15,875 nucleotides of DNA from Chitinispirillales bacterium (GTDB lineage: Bacteria > Fibrobacterota > Chitinivibrionia > Chitinivibrionales > Chitinivibrionaceae): NCBI GenBank assembly GCA_031254455.1, contig JAIRUI010000006.1, positions 1 to 15,875 of the forward strand, written 5' to 3'. The notes beneath the pieces were generated by a model that saw nothing but the letters and a program-made list of their open reading frames with translations, did not search any database and was not told the origin of the DNA. The translations under genes and the position numbers were made by a program. Below, piece after piece: positions 1 to 7,389 of the stretch. How positions within the stretch are numbered: the stretch's first letter is position 1; the number at the start of each line of letters is the position of its first letter.

Positions 1-1
1 T

Positions 2-514
2 ATGGTGAAAAAAAAAAGTATGATAAATAAACATAAAAGAAGGGAGACGGAGGGAGGGGGGGGGCGGGGGGGGGGGTGGGAGGGGGGCATACAACAGCTG
101 ACTTGTTTCGACGCTTCATGTGGAAACGGGTTTTTACTAAAAAACATTGCCGCAAAACATCCAAATATTAAATGTATCGGCGGCGATATTGTGCCGAGAA
201 AAATCAATGATAAAATTCAAGTTTTGCATGCAGATATAACAAATTTGCAATTTCCCGACAAATATTTTGACGTTGTTATTTGTACACACACATTAGAACA
301 CATTCGTAAGCCGGAAAAAGCGCTCTCGGAATTGATTAGAGTATCGAAAAAGCGTTTAATAATAGTCGTTCCGCAACAAAGGGAATACAAATATACGGTT
401 GACTTACATATAAATTTTTTTCCGTATATTCACGATTTTAAGAGATTTATCGGAATAGAAAACGCAAAATATCTAAGTTTAGGCGGCGATTTACTATGTT
501 GTATTGATTTTTGA
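2..514 (+). CDS. Class I SAM-dependent methyltransferase, 5' end doubtful
   Basis: Small methyltransferase of the class I (Rossmann) type, probably acting on a glycan, lipid or quinone-like substrate; the substrate cannot be read. Seen: an SAM-binding motif I written FDASCGNGFLL (usual form DxGCGxG, with Ser in place of the first Gly), an acidic GGDIV after strand 2, HADITNLQFPDKYFDVV (motif for the adenine contact) and CTHTLEHIRKPEKAL, the typical motif of Methyltransf_11/25 proteins. The C-terminal part (VVPQQREYKYTVDLHINFFPY) looks complete. The first ~30 codons are low complexity, encoded by A10 and a G-rich tract at 42-87, and have no counterpart in the family; no ribosome binding site is visible because the window begins here. 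The true start may lie upstream or in another frame, or the G-rich stretch may be an assembly artefact. Confidence 0.6.
   Translation: MVKKKSMINKHKRRETEGGGGRGGGWEGGIQQLTCFDASCGNGFLLKNIAAKHPNIKCIGGDIVPRKINDKIQVLHADITNLQFPDKYFDVVICTHTLEHIRKPEKALSELIRVSKKRLIIVVPQQREYKYTVDLHINFFPYIHDFKRFIGIENAKYLSLGGDLLCCIDF
42..87 (+). repeat. G-rich homopolymer tract (G9-C-G11-T-G3-A-G6)
   Basis: A 46-nt purine tract with runs of nine (56-64), eleven (66-76), three and six G. It lies inside the N-terminal coding part of the first methyltransferase, translating as Gly/Arg/Trp/Glu only. It has enough G runs for a quadruplex and is the kind of repeat that slips during replication. It may equally be a sequencing or contig-end artefact. 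Confidence 0.7.
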
Positions 515-531
515 TTTTCGGAAAAATATAA

Positions 532-570
532 ATAAAATACATAATTTTACAAAAAAATTATGTATTTTAT
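532..570. terminator. 17-bp perfect AT-rich hairpin, intergenic
   Basis: Arms 532-548 and 554-570 are perfectly complementary around a 5-nt loop (ACAAA). It sits 18 nt after the first methyltransferase and could end transcription from either side, though the stem is almost pure A/T with no GC core. A related copy lies at 1432-1456 on the other side of the next gene, so it may be a dispersed palindromic repeat instead of, or as well as, a terminator. Confidence 0.5.
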
Positions 571-627
571 GAAAAAATTAAAAGAAAGTATAAAATGCCC
601 AAATTCCATTATCAATGAGGGAAAACA

Positions 628-1407
628 ATGGATTTATTAGAAAAAACACAAAACCAAAATCGTCACCCTTGGGAAATTTCACGCGCTAACCGCATTTTTA
701 ATTTAATATCCGGTAAAAAAATTATAAACTATAACAATATTGTCGATATTGGCGCAGGCGATTGTTATTTTACCGAGAAATTTAAAGAAATCTCCCTCCC
801 CCCCCCCCAGATATTTGCAATAGATATCGGATATACGCAAGACGACAAATTAAAGTCAGAAAGCATAAAACTACTTTCTTTTGTCGATGATCTTCCCAAG
901 GAATTTCACAAAAACGGCGAAAATTTATTTGTTATGATGGATGTTTTGGAACACATAGAAAACGACGATGAATTTCTGGGGAAAATATATAATTTCCTTT
1001 CCGAAAATGGAATTTTGTTGATAACCGTACCCGCTTGGCAATTTTTATTCTCTTCACACGATAAATTTCTTAAACATTATCGCCGATACAAAAGAAAACA
1101 ATTAAAAAAATTATTGATTTCAAATAATTTCAATGTACAAGAATGTCGTTATTTTTATTTCAGTTTGTTTTTCCTGCGTCTTATTTCAGGCTTTATCGCC
1201 AAAATTAATAGGAGCGGCAGTAGTAGAAAGATAAATACAGGTATAGGAAATTGGCGTTTTTCACAAAACCACCCTATAACAAAATTTATTACTATAATTT
1301 TGGACATAGATTTCTGTATTTGCAGAATTTTTGCAAAGTTTAATATTTTTATACCGGGGCTCTCTCTTTTAGCGATTTGCACAAAAAGAAGCGACAAGAA
1401 TATTTAG
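628..1407 (+). CDS. Class I SAM methyltransferase with hydrophobic C-terminus, probably phase-variable
   Basis: A 259-residue methyltransferase. Seen: motif I VDIGAGDCYFTEKF (residues ~37-50), an acidic end of strand 2 (FAIDIG), MMDVLEHIENDDEFLGKI (motif of Methyltransf_11/23 proteins, UbiG-like), LLITVPAW, and the HYRRY signature common in membrane-linked glycan methyltransferases. The C-terminal ~100 residues are hydrophobic, with a GLSLLAI end that suggests membrane association. The ATG is chosen from the GAGGGA ribosome binding site 7 nt upstream. Codons 57-61 are encoded by an 11-nt C run (798-808). With 11 C the gene is open; with 10 C a TAG follows after four codons, and with 12 C a TGA follows at 898-900. 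The target molecule is unknown; a surface polysaccharide or lipid is an inference from family habit. Confidence 0.75.
   Translation: MDLLEKTQNQNRHPWEISRANRIFNLISGKKIINYNNIVDIGAGDCYFTEKFKEISLPPPQIFAIDIGYTQDDKLKSESIKLLSFVDDLPKEFHKNGENLFVMMDVLEHIENDDEFLGKIYNFLSENGILLITVPAWQFLFSSHDKFLKHYRRYKRKQLKKLLISNNFNVQECRYFYFSLFFLRLISGFIAKINRSGSSRKINTGIGNWRFSQNHPITKFITIILDIDFCICRIFAKFNIFIPGLSLLAICTKRSDKNI
798..808 (+). repeat. Poly-C (C11) tract inside coding region
   Basis: Eleven consecutive C in an otherwise AT-rich gene, encoding Pro-Pro-Pro between a beta-strand/helix pair of the methyltransferase fold. Its length is in the range that mutates by slipped-strand mispairing, and any change not divisible by three truncates the protein. 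Confidence 0.8.
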
Positions 1408-1431
1408 TGCAATAGGAAAAAACAAATAAAT

Positions 1432-1456
1432 TGCATAATTTACGAAAAATTATGTA
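1432..1456. repeat. Second copy of intergenic palindrome
   Basis: Arms 1432-1441 and 1447-1456 pair with one G-T, around a 5-nt loop ACGAA (ACAAA in the copy at 532-570). The 3' part AAATTATGTATTTT is identical in both copies. It lies between the second methyltransferase and ffh and can act as a weak terminator. Confidence 0.55.
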
Positions 1457-1488
1457 TTTTCCCATAGAAATTATTATAAGGGATTAAA

Positions 1489-2829
1489 ATGTTTGAAGAT
1501 TTAAGCGGCAAATTAGAAGAAATAGTAAAAAATATGCGAGGAACTTCCCGCATTACAGGAGAAAACGTATCGACGGCTATGCACGACGTAAAAAGAGCGT
1601 TGCTTGAAGCCGACGTAAATTTCAAGGTCGTCAAAGACTTCATTGCCAAAGTAAAAGAAAAATCGCTCGGAGAAGAGGTCGTAGCAGGCGTAAACGCCGG
1701 GCAAATGTTTGTAAAAATAGTTTATGACGAACTTGCAATTCTTTTGGGTGGAGCCGCACGAAAGATTGTCTTGCAGCAGAACAAAACCAATGTGATTTTG
1801 ATGACAGGACTTCAAGGTTCCGGAAAAACTACGCACTGCGCAAAACTCGCCTTACATTTTCGCAAAACCGGACACACGCCGCTTTTAGCCGCTTGCGATG
1901 TTCATCGTCCGGCTGCGATAGATCAATTGGAAACACTTGGAAAATCACTCAATATTCCCGTTTATTCCGAAAGAGGACAATCCGCCGAAATAATCGCAAA
2001 AAACTCTCTGAAATTCGCCGAGAAAAACGGAAATTCCATCGTAATCGCGGACACTGCCGGACGCTTACATATCGACAACGAAATGATGAACGAACTACGG
2101 CAAATTAAGGAAGTTTTTAATCCGATAGAAGTATTTTTTGTCGCCGACGCGATGACGGGACAGGAAGCGGTAAACGTAGCGAGCGAATTTCACAGTCAAA
2201 TAAATTGCACGGGAATAATTTTAGCGAAAATGGACGGCGACGCGCGCGGCGGAGCGGCTTTGTCGGTTTTCAGCGTTACCGGCGTTCCGATTTGTTATAT
2301 AGGAACAGGCGAAAAACCGGACGCGTTGGAAATGTTTTATCCCGACCGCCTCGCATCACGGATTTTGGGAATGGGCGATATCGTTTCGCTCGTGGAAAAA
2401 GCGCAGGAAGTCGTAGATTTTGAAAACAGCAAAGAACTTGAAAAGAAAATTCTGAAAAACCGATTTACATTTCAGGATTTTTTGGAACAACTGCGCCAAA
2501 TTCAAAAAATGGGTTCTATTAAAGATATTTTGGGAATGATTCCTGGAATTGGAAAACAAATTTCGCAAATAGACATCGACCCGAAACAATTTAAGCATAT
2601 TGAAGCGATTATACTTTCAATGACCGTAAAAGAGCGGTTAAACCCAAGCATTATCAACGGAAGTCGGCGAATGAGAATCGCCAAGGGAAGCGGACGCAGC
2701 GTTCAGGAAATAAACAGGCTGCTCAAACAATTCGACGATATGAGGGTAATGATGAAACAGATGGGCAAATTCGGAAAAAACGGTAAACTTTCGGCAATGC
2801 AAAGCCGTATGAAAAATATGGGAATATAA
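1489..2829 (+). CDS. ffh: Signal recognition particle GTPase Ffh (SRP54)
   Basis: GTPase of the signal recognition particle; it binds 4.5S RNA and signal sequences and delivers nascent membrane proteins to FtsY at the inner membrane. The 446-residue length is normal. Seen in order: N-terminal four-helix N domain (1-~90) with ALLEADVNFKVVKDF; G1 loop GLQGSGKTT (107-115); DVHRPAAIDQL; G3 DTAGR (188-192); G4-region AKMDGDARGGAALS (~246-259), with Ala where most family members have Thr; GTGEKPDALEMFYPDRLASRILGMGD linking to the M domain; and a methionine-bearing M domain with GMIPGIGK and the RNA-binding helix-turn-helix RRMRIAKGSGRSVQEIN. The start is supported by AAGGGA 6 nt upstream. The HIT gene follows after 20 nt on the same strand, so the two are probably cotranscribed. 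Confidence 0.98.
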   Translation: MFEDLSGKLEEIVKNMRGTSRITGENVSTAMHDVKRALLEADVNFKVVKDFIAKVKEKSLGEEVVAGVNAGQMFVKIVYDELAILLGGAARKIVLQQNKTNVILMTGLQGSGKTTHCAKLALHFRKTGHTPLLAACDVHRPAAIDQLETLGKSLNIPVYSERGQSAEIIAKNSLKFAEKNGNSIVIADTAGRLHIDNEMMNELRQIKEVFNPIEVFFVADAMTGQEAVNVASEFHSQINCTGIILAKMDGDARGGAALSVFSVTGVPICYIGTGEKPDALEMFYPDRLASRILGMGDIVSLVEKAQEVVDFENSKELEKKILKNRFTFQDFLEQLRQIQKMGSIKDILGMIPGIGKQISQIDIDPKQFKHIEAIILSMTVKERLNPSIINGSRRMRIAKGSGRSVQEINRLLKQFDDMRVMMKQMGKFGKNGKLSAMQSRMKNMGI

Positions 2830-2849
2830 TTTTGAAACCGTGAGGATTT

Positions 2850-3194
2850 ATGGAAAATTGTTTGTTTTGTAAAATTATTTCGGGTGAAATTCCAAGCGGC
2901 AAGATTTATGAAGACGAAAATTGTTTCGCTTTCGAGGACATTTCGCCTAAAGCGCCTGTCCATATTTTACTTGTGCCGAAAATTCACGTCGCAGGCGTTC
3001 ATTTTATTTCCGACGAAAACTGCGGCATTGCAAAAAATTTGTTTTTTGCGGTTTCAAATATCGTAAAAGAACAAAATTTAATACAAAGCGGCTACCGATT
3101 AGTAATAAACAGCGGAGAAGACGGCGGACAAACGGTATTCCATTTGCATATTCACATTTTGGGCGGCATAAAAATGGGTTGGAATCCCGTGTAA
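2850..3194 (+). CDS. HIT-family purine nucleoside phosphoramidase (HINT-like)
   Basis: Small 114-residue hydrolase of the histidine-triad family, whose bacterial HINT members split adenosine phosphoramidates and adenylated intermediates. Seen: the N-terminal CLFCKIISGEIPS, with the two Cys of the common zinc-type CxxC; the nucleotide-binding VINSGEDGGQTVFHLHIHILGG; and the catalytic triad His98-x-His100-x-His102. Full length for the HINT/YcfF subgroup. GAGGA just upstream serves as ribosome binding site. It lies between ffh and the yjbQ-like gene with short spacers (20 and 24 nt), consistent with one operon; no functional link with either is evident. Confidence 0.95.
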   Translation: MENCLFCKIISGEIPSGKIYEDENCFAFEDISPKAPVHILLVPKIHVAGVHFISDENCGIAKNLFFAVSNIVKEQNLIQSGYRLVINSGEDGGQTVFHLHIHILGGIKMGWNPV

Positions 3195-3218
3195 CCGTAA
3201 TTTTGAAAAGAGGACAAA

Positions 3219-3614
3219 ATGTTTTTTGAATATTCACTAAACACTTCTAAAGAAAATTTTTACGACATAACCGAGCAAGTTCGCAAGGCGATCGCCGAAA
3301 GCGGCGTAAAAGACGGGACGGGTATCGTTTATTGTCCGCACACTACCGCGGGAATAACCATAAACGAAAACGCAGATCCGGACGTAATTCACGATATTTT
3401 GTTCGGACTTGACAAGACGTTTCCAGACCGCTTAGAATTTCGCCACACCGAAGGTAACAGCGCCGCTCATTTGAAAGCGTCGGCTATAGGTACAAGCGCG
3501 GCAATTATTGTAAAAGACAAAAAATTGCTTATGGGCGCATGGCAGGGAATTTACTTTTGCGAATTTGACCCGCCCAGAAACAGAAAATTTTTTGTTAAAA
3601 TTATAAATGATTAA
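3219..3614 (+). CDS. YjbQ/UPF0047 family, secondary thiamin-phosphate synthase
   Basis: 131-residue protein of the YjbQ (UPF0047) family. E. coli YjbQ has a low thiamin-phosphate synthase activity and can stand in for ThiE. Seen: the family signatures CPHTTAGITINENADPDV (39-56), HTEGNSAAHLKAS (76-88) with conserved His/Glu/His, and GAWQGIYFCEFDPPR (106-120). Length is normal. AGAGGA lies 6 nt before the ATG. The next gene downstream is a ThiD2-type HMP-P kinase, giving a context-based reason to believe in a thiamin role here; this link is an inference. No canonical TPP riboswitch core is visible upstream. Confidence 0.93.
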   Translation: MFFEYSLNTSKENFYDITEQVRKAIAESGVKDGTGIVYCPHTTAGITINENADPDVIHDILFGLDKTFPDRLEFRHTEGNSAAHLKASAIGTSAAIIVKDKKLLMGAWQGIYFCEFDPPRNRKFFVKIIND

Positions 3615-3643
3615 AATTTTTTATTCATAACACACACTATAAA

Positions 3644-3683
3644 AACAAGAACTTTCTTGTTATTCGTCATTTTTAACAAGAAA
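3644..3683 (+). promoter_or_regulatory. Two mutually exclusive hairpins upstream of thiD2
   Basis: AACAAGAA (3644-3651) pairs perfectly with TTCTTGTT (3654-3661), but the same segment, as TTTCTTGTT (3653-3661), also pairs with AACAAGAAA (3675-3683). The first loop is only 2 nt, so that stem would lose its top pair or two. Only one of the two stems can exist at a time, as in attenuators; neither has a strong GC core, so function is unproven. It could simply be the end of the upstream operon. Confidence 0.35.
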
Positions 3684-3727
3684 AATTATTATTTTCTTCT
3701 AAACGGGTGTTTGTTACGAAAGAAAAA

Positions 3728-4153
3728 ATGGATGACAAAAAACATATTTATCGCGTAATCGACGCAAATCTTAACCGTCTTCGTGAAGGACTTAGGGTTT
3801 GTGAAGAATATTTTAGGTTTATCAAAAATGAAAAAGAACCGTCGCAAAAACTAAAAAAATTACGCCATTGTTGCAGATTTTTGGAGGAGAATTTTGAAAA
3901 AGAAAAATTATTTTTCTATAGAGACAGCGTTAACGATCCGTTTGCAGCCGATTTTGAAGCGCAGGAAACAGAGCGGAAGAATGTCGCAGAATTACTTACG
4001 GCAAATATAAAACGATGCCAGGAAGCGGCAAGAGTAATTGAAGAATTTGCAAAATTGTGCGAAAAAGATTCTGTTTCGAAAATCTCCAAAAATATCCGCT
4101 TTGAATTGTATGCGTTTGAAAAAGATTGCTGCGAAAATTACAATAATATTTAA
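3728..4153 (+). CDS. thiD2: Standalone ThiD2-type hydroxymethylpyrimidine-phosphate kinase
   Basis: 141-residue all-helical protein matching the ThiD2 domain, which elsewhere is often fused to the N-terminus of ThiE. ThiD2 proteins phosphorylate HMP-P to HMP-PP but do not accept free HMP, unlike ThiD. Seen: RVIDANLNRLREGLRVCEEYFRF near the N-terminus, the LRHCCRFLEE helix, YRDSVNDPF, and the second repeat-like segment LTANIKRCQEAARVIEEFAKL. No ThiE barrel follows. I prefer ATG 3728 over an in-frame GTG at 3707, because homology begins at HIYRVIDAN and the extra seven codons have no counterpart; a clear Shine-Dalgarno is absent for both. The downstream FtsK gene begins 22 nt after the stop. 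Confidence 0.85.
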   Translation: MDDKKHIYRVIDANLNRLREGLRVCEEYFRFIKNEKEPSQKLKKLRHCCRFLEENFEKEKLFFYRDSVNDPFAADFEAQETERKNVAELLTANIKRCQEAARVIEEFAKLCEKDSVSKISKNIRFELYAFEKDCCENYNNI

Positions 4154-4175
4154 TTTACATAAAAGGAATAATATT

Positions 4176-6536
4176 TTGGAAGAAGAAAAAATTGATAATA
4201 AAAAAGAACCGTTTAAAGATACTCATCCTCATATATATCATCAAATTTGGGGAATAATTTATTTAGCGGGCGCGGTATATTTTTTGATTGTTCTACTAAA
4301 CAATTTGTTTGTTCCTAAAAATCCGCTATTCGGCATATATTTAGGAACCTATTTTGCAGTAGGGATGAAGGGACTTTTCGGAACGTACACGCAGTATCTG
4401 TTTCTCCTCTTTTTGTTATATATAGGAATTACATGGTTTAAAAGCAAAGAATTGGACGTGCGAAAAGTTATTTCTTTCTTTTTGTTTTTAGTGTTTATTT
4501 GTACCGCTTTTGCAATTCCGCTTCTTCCGATAATCAAACTTTCACCGTCAATATCCGGCGGAAATCTTTTAGGTTGCGCAATAGCAAAATACATAATTTA
4601 TCCTATTTTTGAAAAGGCGGTTTTCGGAGCGTATTTCATGCTTTTTCTGGCGGCGACTATCACGGCAATGTATATGTTCAAAATAAATATTGCACAATTT
4701 CTAATATCAACATTGGAATGGTTAAAAATAAAAATAAAACACGTCAAGCCGCAAAATGAAATCTCGCAAGAGACGGATTTATCAGATTCTCAAAAAGCCG
4801 TTAAAAACTATGAAAATTCTTATTCCCAAATACCCGATAGTATTGAAAAAACATCGAAACCCTATAATAATTATAATTTAGAACTTACAAAAGACAATGA
4901 AAGTCTGCAAGAAAATTCCAATAATTATAATCTGTCGGAAGAAAACACCGAGAGTCCCGGTTTCGCGGCGGCATACATTCGTCCTACGCCGTCAATTTTG
5001 CCGAATTTTACGATTGCGGGACAAAACGACAATAAGCGCCGAAACGATGAAATAAGCAGGCAGTTAATAGGAATCCTTGAAGAGTTTGGCATACGCGATT
5101 GCAAAATCGTCGAAGTTAATCCGGGACCTATCGTAACGCTTTTTGAAATTGAACCCGGAAAAGGTGTGAAAATAGCCGCGTTTGAAGGGCTTGAAAAAGA
5201 CATAGGAATAAAAATAGGCGGAAAATCCGTGCGAATCGATACGATCCCGAACAAAACCACTATCGGCATAGAAGTTCCCAACGAAAAACGTGAAACCGTG
5301 TTTTTCAAGGAAATACTGCTGTCAGAAACGTTCCAAAACTCCAAGATGAAACTCCCCGTTATAATCGGGAAAGGAACAACCGGCGAACCACTTGTGGAAG
5401 ATATTGCAAAAATGCCGCACATTTTGATTGCCGGACAGACGGGATCGGGAAAATCTGTCGGAATAAATTCGTTTATCGCATCGCTTTTGTTCAGTAAAAC
5501 GCCGGAAGAATTACGGCTGATTATGGTTGACCCTAAAAAAGTCGAGATGGCGGGATACGAAGGTATTCCCCACTTGGCTATTCCTGTGGTTACGGAAGTC
5601 GAAAAGGCGGTAAAAGCGCTTGAAGCGGCTACAAAAGAAATGGATTCGCGATACGATTTGCTCAAAAAAGTCGGTTCAAAAAACATTGATTCTTTTAACG
5701 AAAAATACGACAACGGCGAACTCAAGCAATTATTAAAAAATGATGTTCTTACAGATGCTGAAAACAAACGGATGTGCTACATTGTAGTAATAATCGACGA
5801 ATTGGCGGATTTGATGATGACGGCGGGAAAAGACGTAGAAAAATACATTCAGCGAATCGCGCAACTCGCGCGGGCGGTCGGAATTCATTTGATTGTGGCG
5901 ACGCAGCGCCCCGACGTTAAAGTGGTTACGGGAAATATCAAGGCGAATCTTCCGTCGCGAATCGCTTTCAGGGTGATGAGTTACACCGATTCTCGTACGA
6001 TTTTAGACCACAAGGGCGCAGAACAACTTTTGGGAAACGGCGATATGCTTTATCTAAAAAACGGTGCGCCGAAAATCGTTCGCTATCACGGGGCGTTCAT
6101 AAGCGAGAAAGACGTTGAAAATTTGGTCGAAGATATAAAAAAGCAAGGATATGTTTGCGAAAATATGGCTTCTTTTGAAATAAGCGACGAAGAAGACGAC
6201 GAAAATGACGCAGTTTACAAAGACGACGGGTATTACAAAAGCGATTTTCCGGAAGAAGCGGCTGCCGCATATAAAAAATCGTCCGGTAGAAAATACGGCG
6301 AGCGCGATTCGATGTTTGAGGAAGCGGCTCGTTTGATCGTAATCAGCAAATTAGGATCTACTTCCAGCATTCAACGGCATTTGAATTTGGGATACGCCCG
6401 CGCCGGAAGAGTTATGGACGAACTGCAAAAGGCGGGAATCGTCGGACCGCAGGAGGTCATCGGAAAACCGCGAAAAGTACTTGTAAACGAAGAAGAACTT
6501 GAAAATATTTTGGAAAGATTAACGCAAGGAGAGTAA
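4176..6536 (+). CDS. ftsK: DNA translocase FtsK/SpoIIIE
   Basis: 786-residue membrane-anchored DNA pump that moves chromosome ends through the closing septum. Seen: four hydrophobic membrane segments at about 24-45, 71-88, 98-119 and 147-168; a short polar linker (~170-320, Asn/Ser/Glu rich); the alpha/beta motor with Walker A GQTGSGKS (420-427), Walker B VVIIDELADLMM with Asp541-Glu542, and LARAVGIHLIVATQRP; then an acidic spacer and a C-terminal gamma winged helix (~713-780, LIVISKLGSTSSIQRHLNLGYARAGRVMDEL) that reads KOPS/SRS-type polarity sites. I choose the TTG at 4176: AAAGGA lies 8 nt upstream and membrane segments begin soon after. An in-frame ATG at 4038 would overlap thiD2 by 116 nt and add an unrelated 46-residue extension. 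The linker is far shorter than in E. coli FtsK and more like SpoIIIE. Confidence 0.95.
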   Translation: MEEEKIDNKKEPFKDTHPHIYHQIWGIIYLAGAVYFLIVLLNNLFVPKNPLFGIYLGTYFAVGMKGLFGTYTQYLFLLFLLYIGITWFKSKELDVRKVISFFLFLVFICTAFAIPLLPIIKLSPSISGGNLLGCAIAKYIIYPIFEKAVFGAYFMLFLAATITAMYMFKINIAQFLISTLEWLKIKIKHVKPQNEISQETDLSDSQKAVKNYENSYSQIPDSIEKTSKPYNNYNLELTKDNESLQENSNNYNLSEENTESPGFAAAYIRPTPSILPNFTIAGQNDNKRRNDEISRQLIGILEEFGIRDCKIVEVNPGPIVTLFEIEPGKGVKIAAFEGLEKDIGIKIGGKSVRIDTIPNKTTIGIEVPNEKRETVFFKEILLSETFQNSKMKLPVIIGKGTTGEPLVEDIAKMPHILIAGQTGSGKSVGINSFIASLLFSKTPEELRLIMVDPKKVEMAGYEGIPHLAIPVVTEVEKAVKALEAATKEMDSRYDLLKKVGSKNIDSFNEKYDNGELKQLLKNDVLTDAENKRMCYIVVIIDELADLMMTAGKDVEKYIQRIAQLARAVGIHLIVATQRPDVKVVTGNIKANLPSRIAFRVMSYTDSRTILDHKGAEQLLGNGDMLYLKNGAPKIVRYHGAFISEKDVENLVEDIKKQGYVCENMASFEISDEEDDENDAVYKDDGYYKSDFPEEAAAAYKKSSGRKYGERDSMFEEAARLIVISKLGSTSSIQRHLNLGYARAGRVMDELQKAGIVGPQEVIGKPRKVLVNEEELENILERLTQGE

Positions 6537-7358
6537 ATGGATAATTTTTCTGCGCTTTTGAAAGCGGGAATTCTGGGAATTATCGAAGGAATTACGGAAT
6601 TTTTACCGATAAGCAGTACCGGGCATCTGATTATTGCCGAGAAATTCATACAATTGTCACAAAACTCGTCATTTGTCGCTTCCTTCGAGGTAATAATTCA
6701 GTTGGGAGCGGTATTGTCTATCGTCGTTTTGTTTTGGAATAAATTATTTCCTTTTAAGCAGGGCGCGCAACATTACGAAAAAACGTTGAACTTATGGTTT
6801 TTGGTAATAATCGGCGTAATACCTGCGGCGGTTATCGGCTTTCTTCTTGACGATTTTATAGAAGAAAAACTGTTTACTCCTCTTGTCGTGGCTGGAGCGC
6901 TTGTTTTTTACGGCATAATTTTAATTTTTATAGAAAAAACAAATAAAATGCAGATAAAAATTACCGACGTAAGTGAAATCCCTGTAATATTTGCGGTAGC
7001 GATAGGATTTTTTCAGTGTTTGGCGATGGTTCCCGGCACTTCAAGAAGCGCGGCTACGATAATAGGCGGATTACTTTTAGGACTTTCACGGGTTGCGGCG
7101 GCGCAATTTTCGTTTTTTTTGGCGATTCCGACAATGTGCGGCGCGTCACTTTTGAAAATCTTAAAAAACGGGCTGTCGTTTTCTTCGTTTGAGATAACTT
7201 TGATCGCTGTCGGCTTTGTCGTTTCGTTTATTTCAGCGTTTGCTGTGGTTAAATTTTTAATGAACTATATATCCAAAAATAACTTTGTGATTTTCGGATA
7301 TTATCGAATATTTTTGGGGGTAATTATCGGAATTTTATCTTTGTTTTTCTCTTTTTAA
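6537..7358 (+). CDS. uppP: Undecaprenyl-diphosphate phosphatase UppP (BacA)
   Basis: 273-residue integral membrane phosphatase that converts undecaprenyl diphosphate to the monophosphate, recycling the lipid carrier of peptidoglycan and O-antigen synthesis and giving bacitracin tolerance. Seen: the first active-site segment EGITEFLPISSTGH (Glu17, Glu21, Ser27, His30) and the second PGTSRSAATI (166-175, Arg170), plus about seven hydrophobic helices. Length is normal. The ATG follows the ftsK stop codon without a gap, with AAGGAG inside the last ftsK codons, so translation is very likely coupled. Confidence 0.98.
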   Translation: MDNFSALLKAGILGIIEGITEFLPISSTGHLIIAEKFIQLSQNSSFVASFEVIIQLGAVLSIVVLFWNKLFPFKQGAQHYEKTLNLWFLVIIGVIPAAVIGFLLDDFIEEKLFTPLVVAGALVFYGIILIFIEKTNKMQIKITDVSEIPVIFAVAIGFFQCLAMVPGTSRSAATIIGGLLLGLSRVAAAQFSFFLAIPTMCGASLLKILKNGLSFSSFEITLIAVGFVVSFISAFAVVKFLMNYISKNNFVIFGYYRIFLGVIIGILSLFFSF

Positions 7359-7389
7359 CTCAATAGCAAAAATAAATTAGGTGTAAAAA

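Noticed and set aside
3095..3220. TPP riboswitch before the thiamin-related genes
   Set aside because: No CTGAGA-type core or matching P-stems were seen before yjbQ or thiD2.
4038..4175. Extended N-terminus of FtsK from ATG 4038
   Set aside because: It would overlap thiD2 by 116 nt and encode a sequence without counterpart. TTG 4176 has a well-spaced AAAGGA.
4925..5767. 280-codon minus-strand frame
   Set aside because: Antisense to the FtsK motor domain. Ser/Phe-rich shadow translation with no ribosome binding site.
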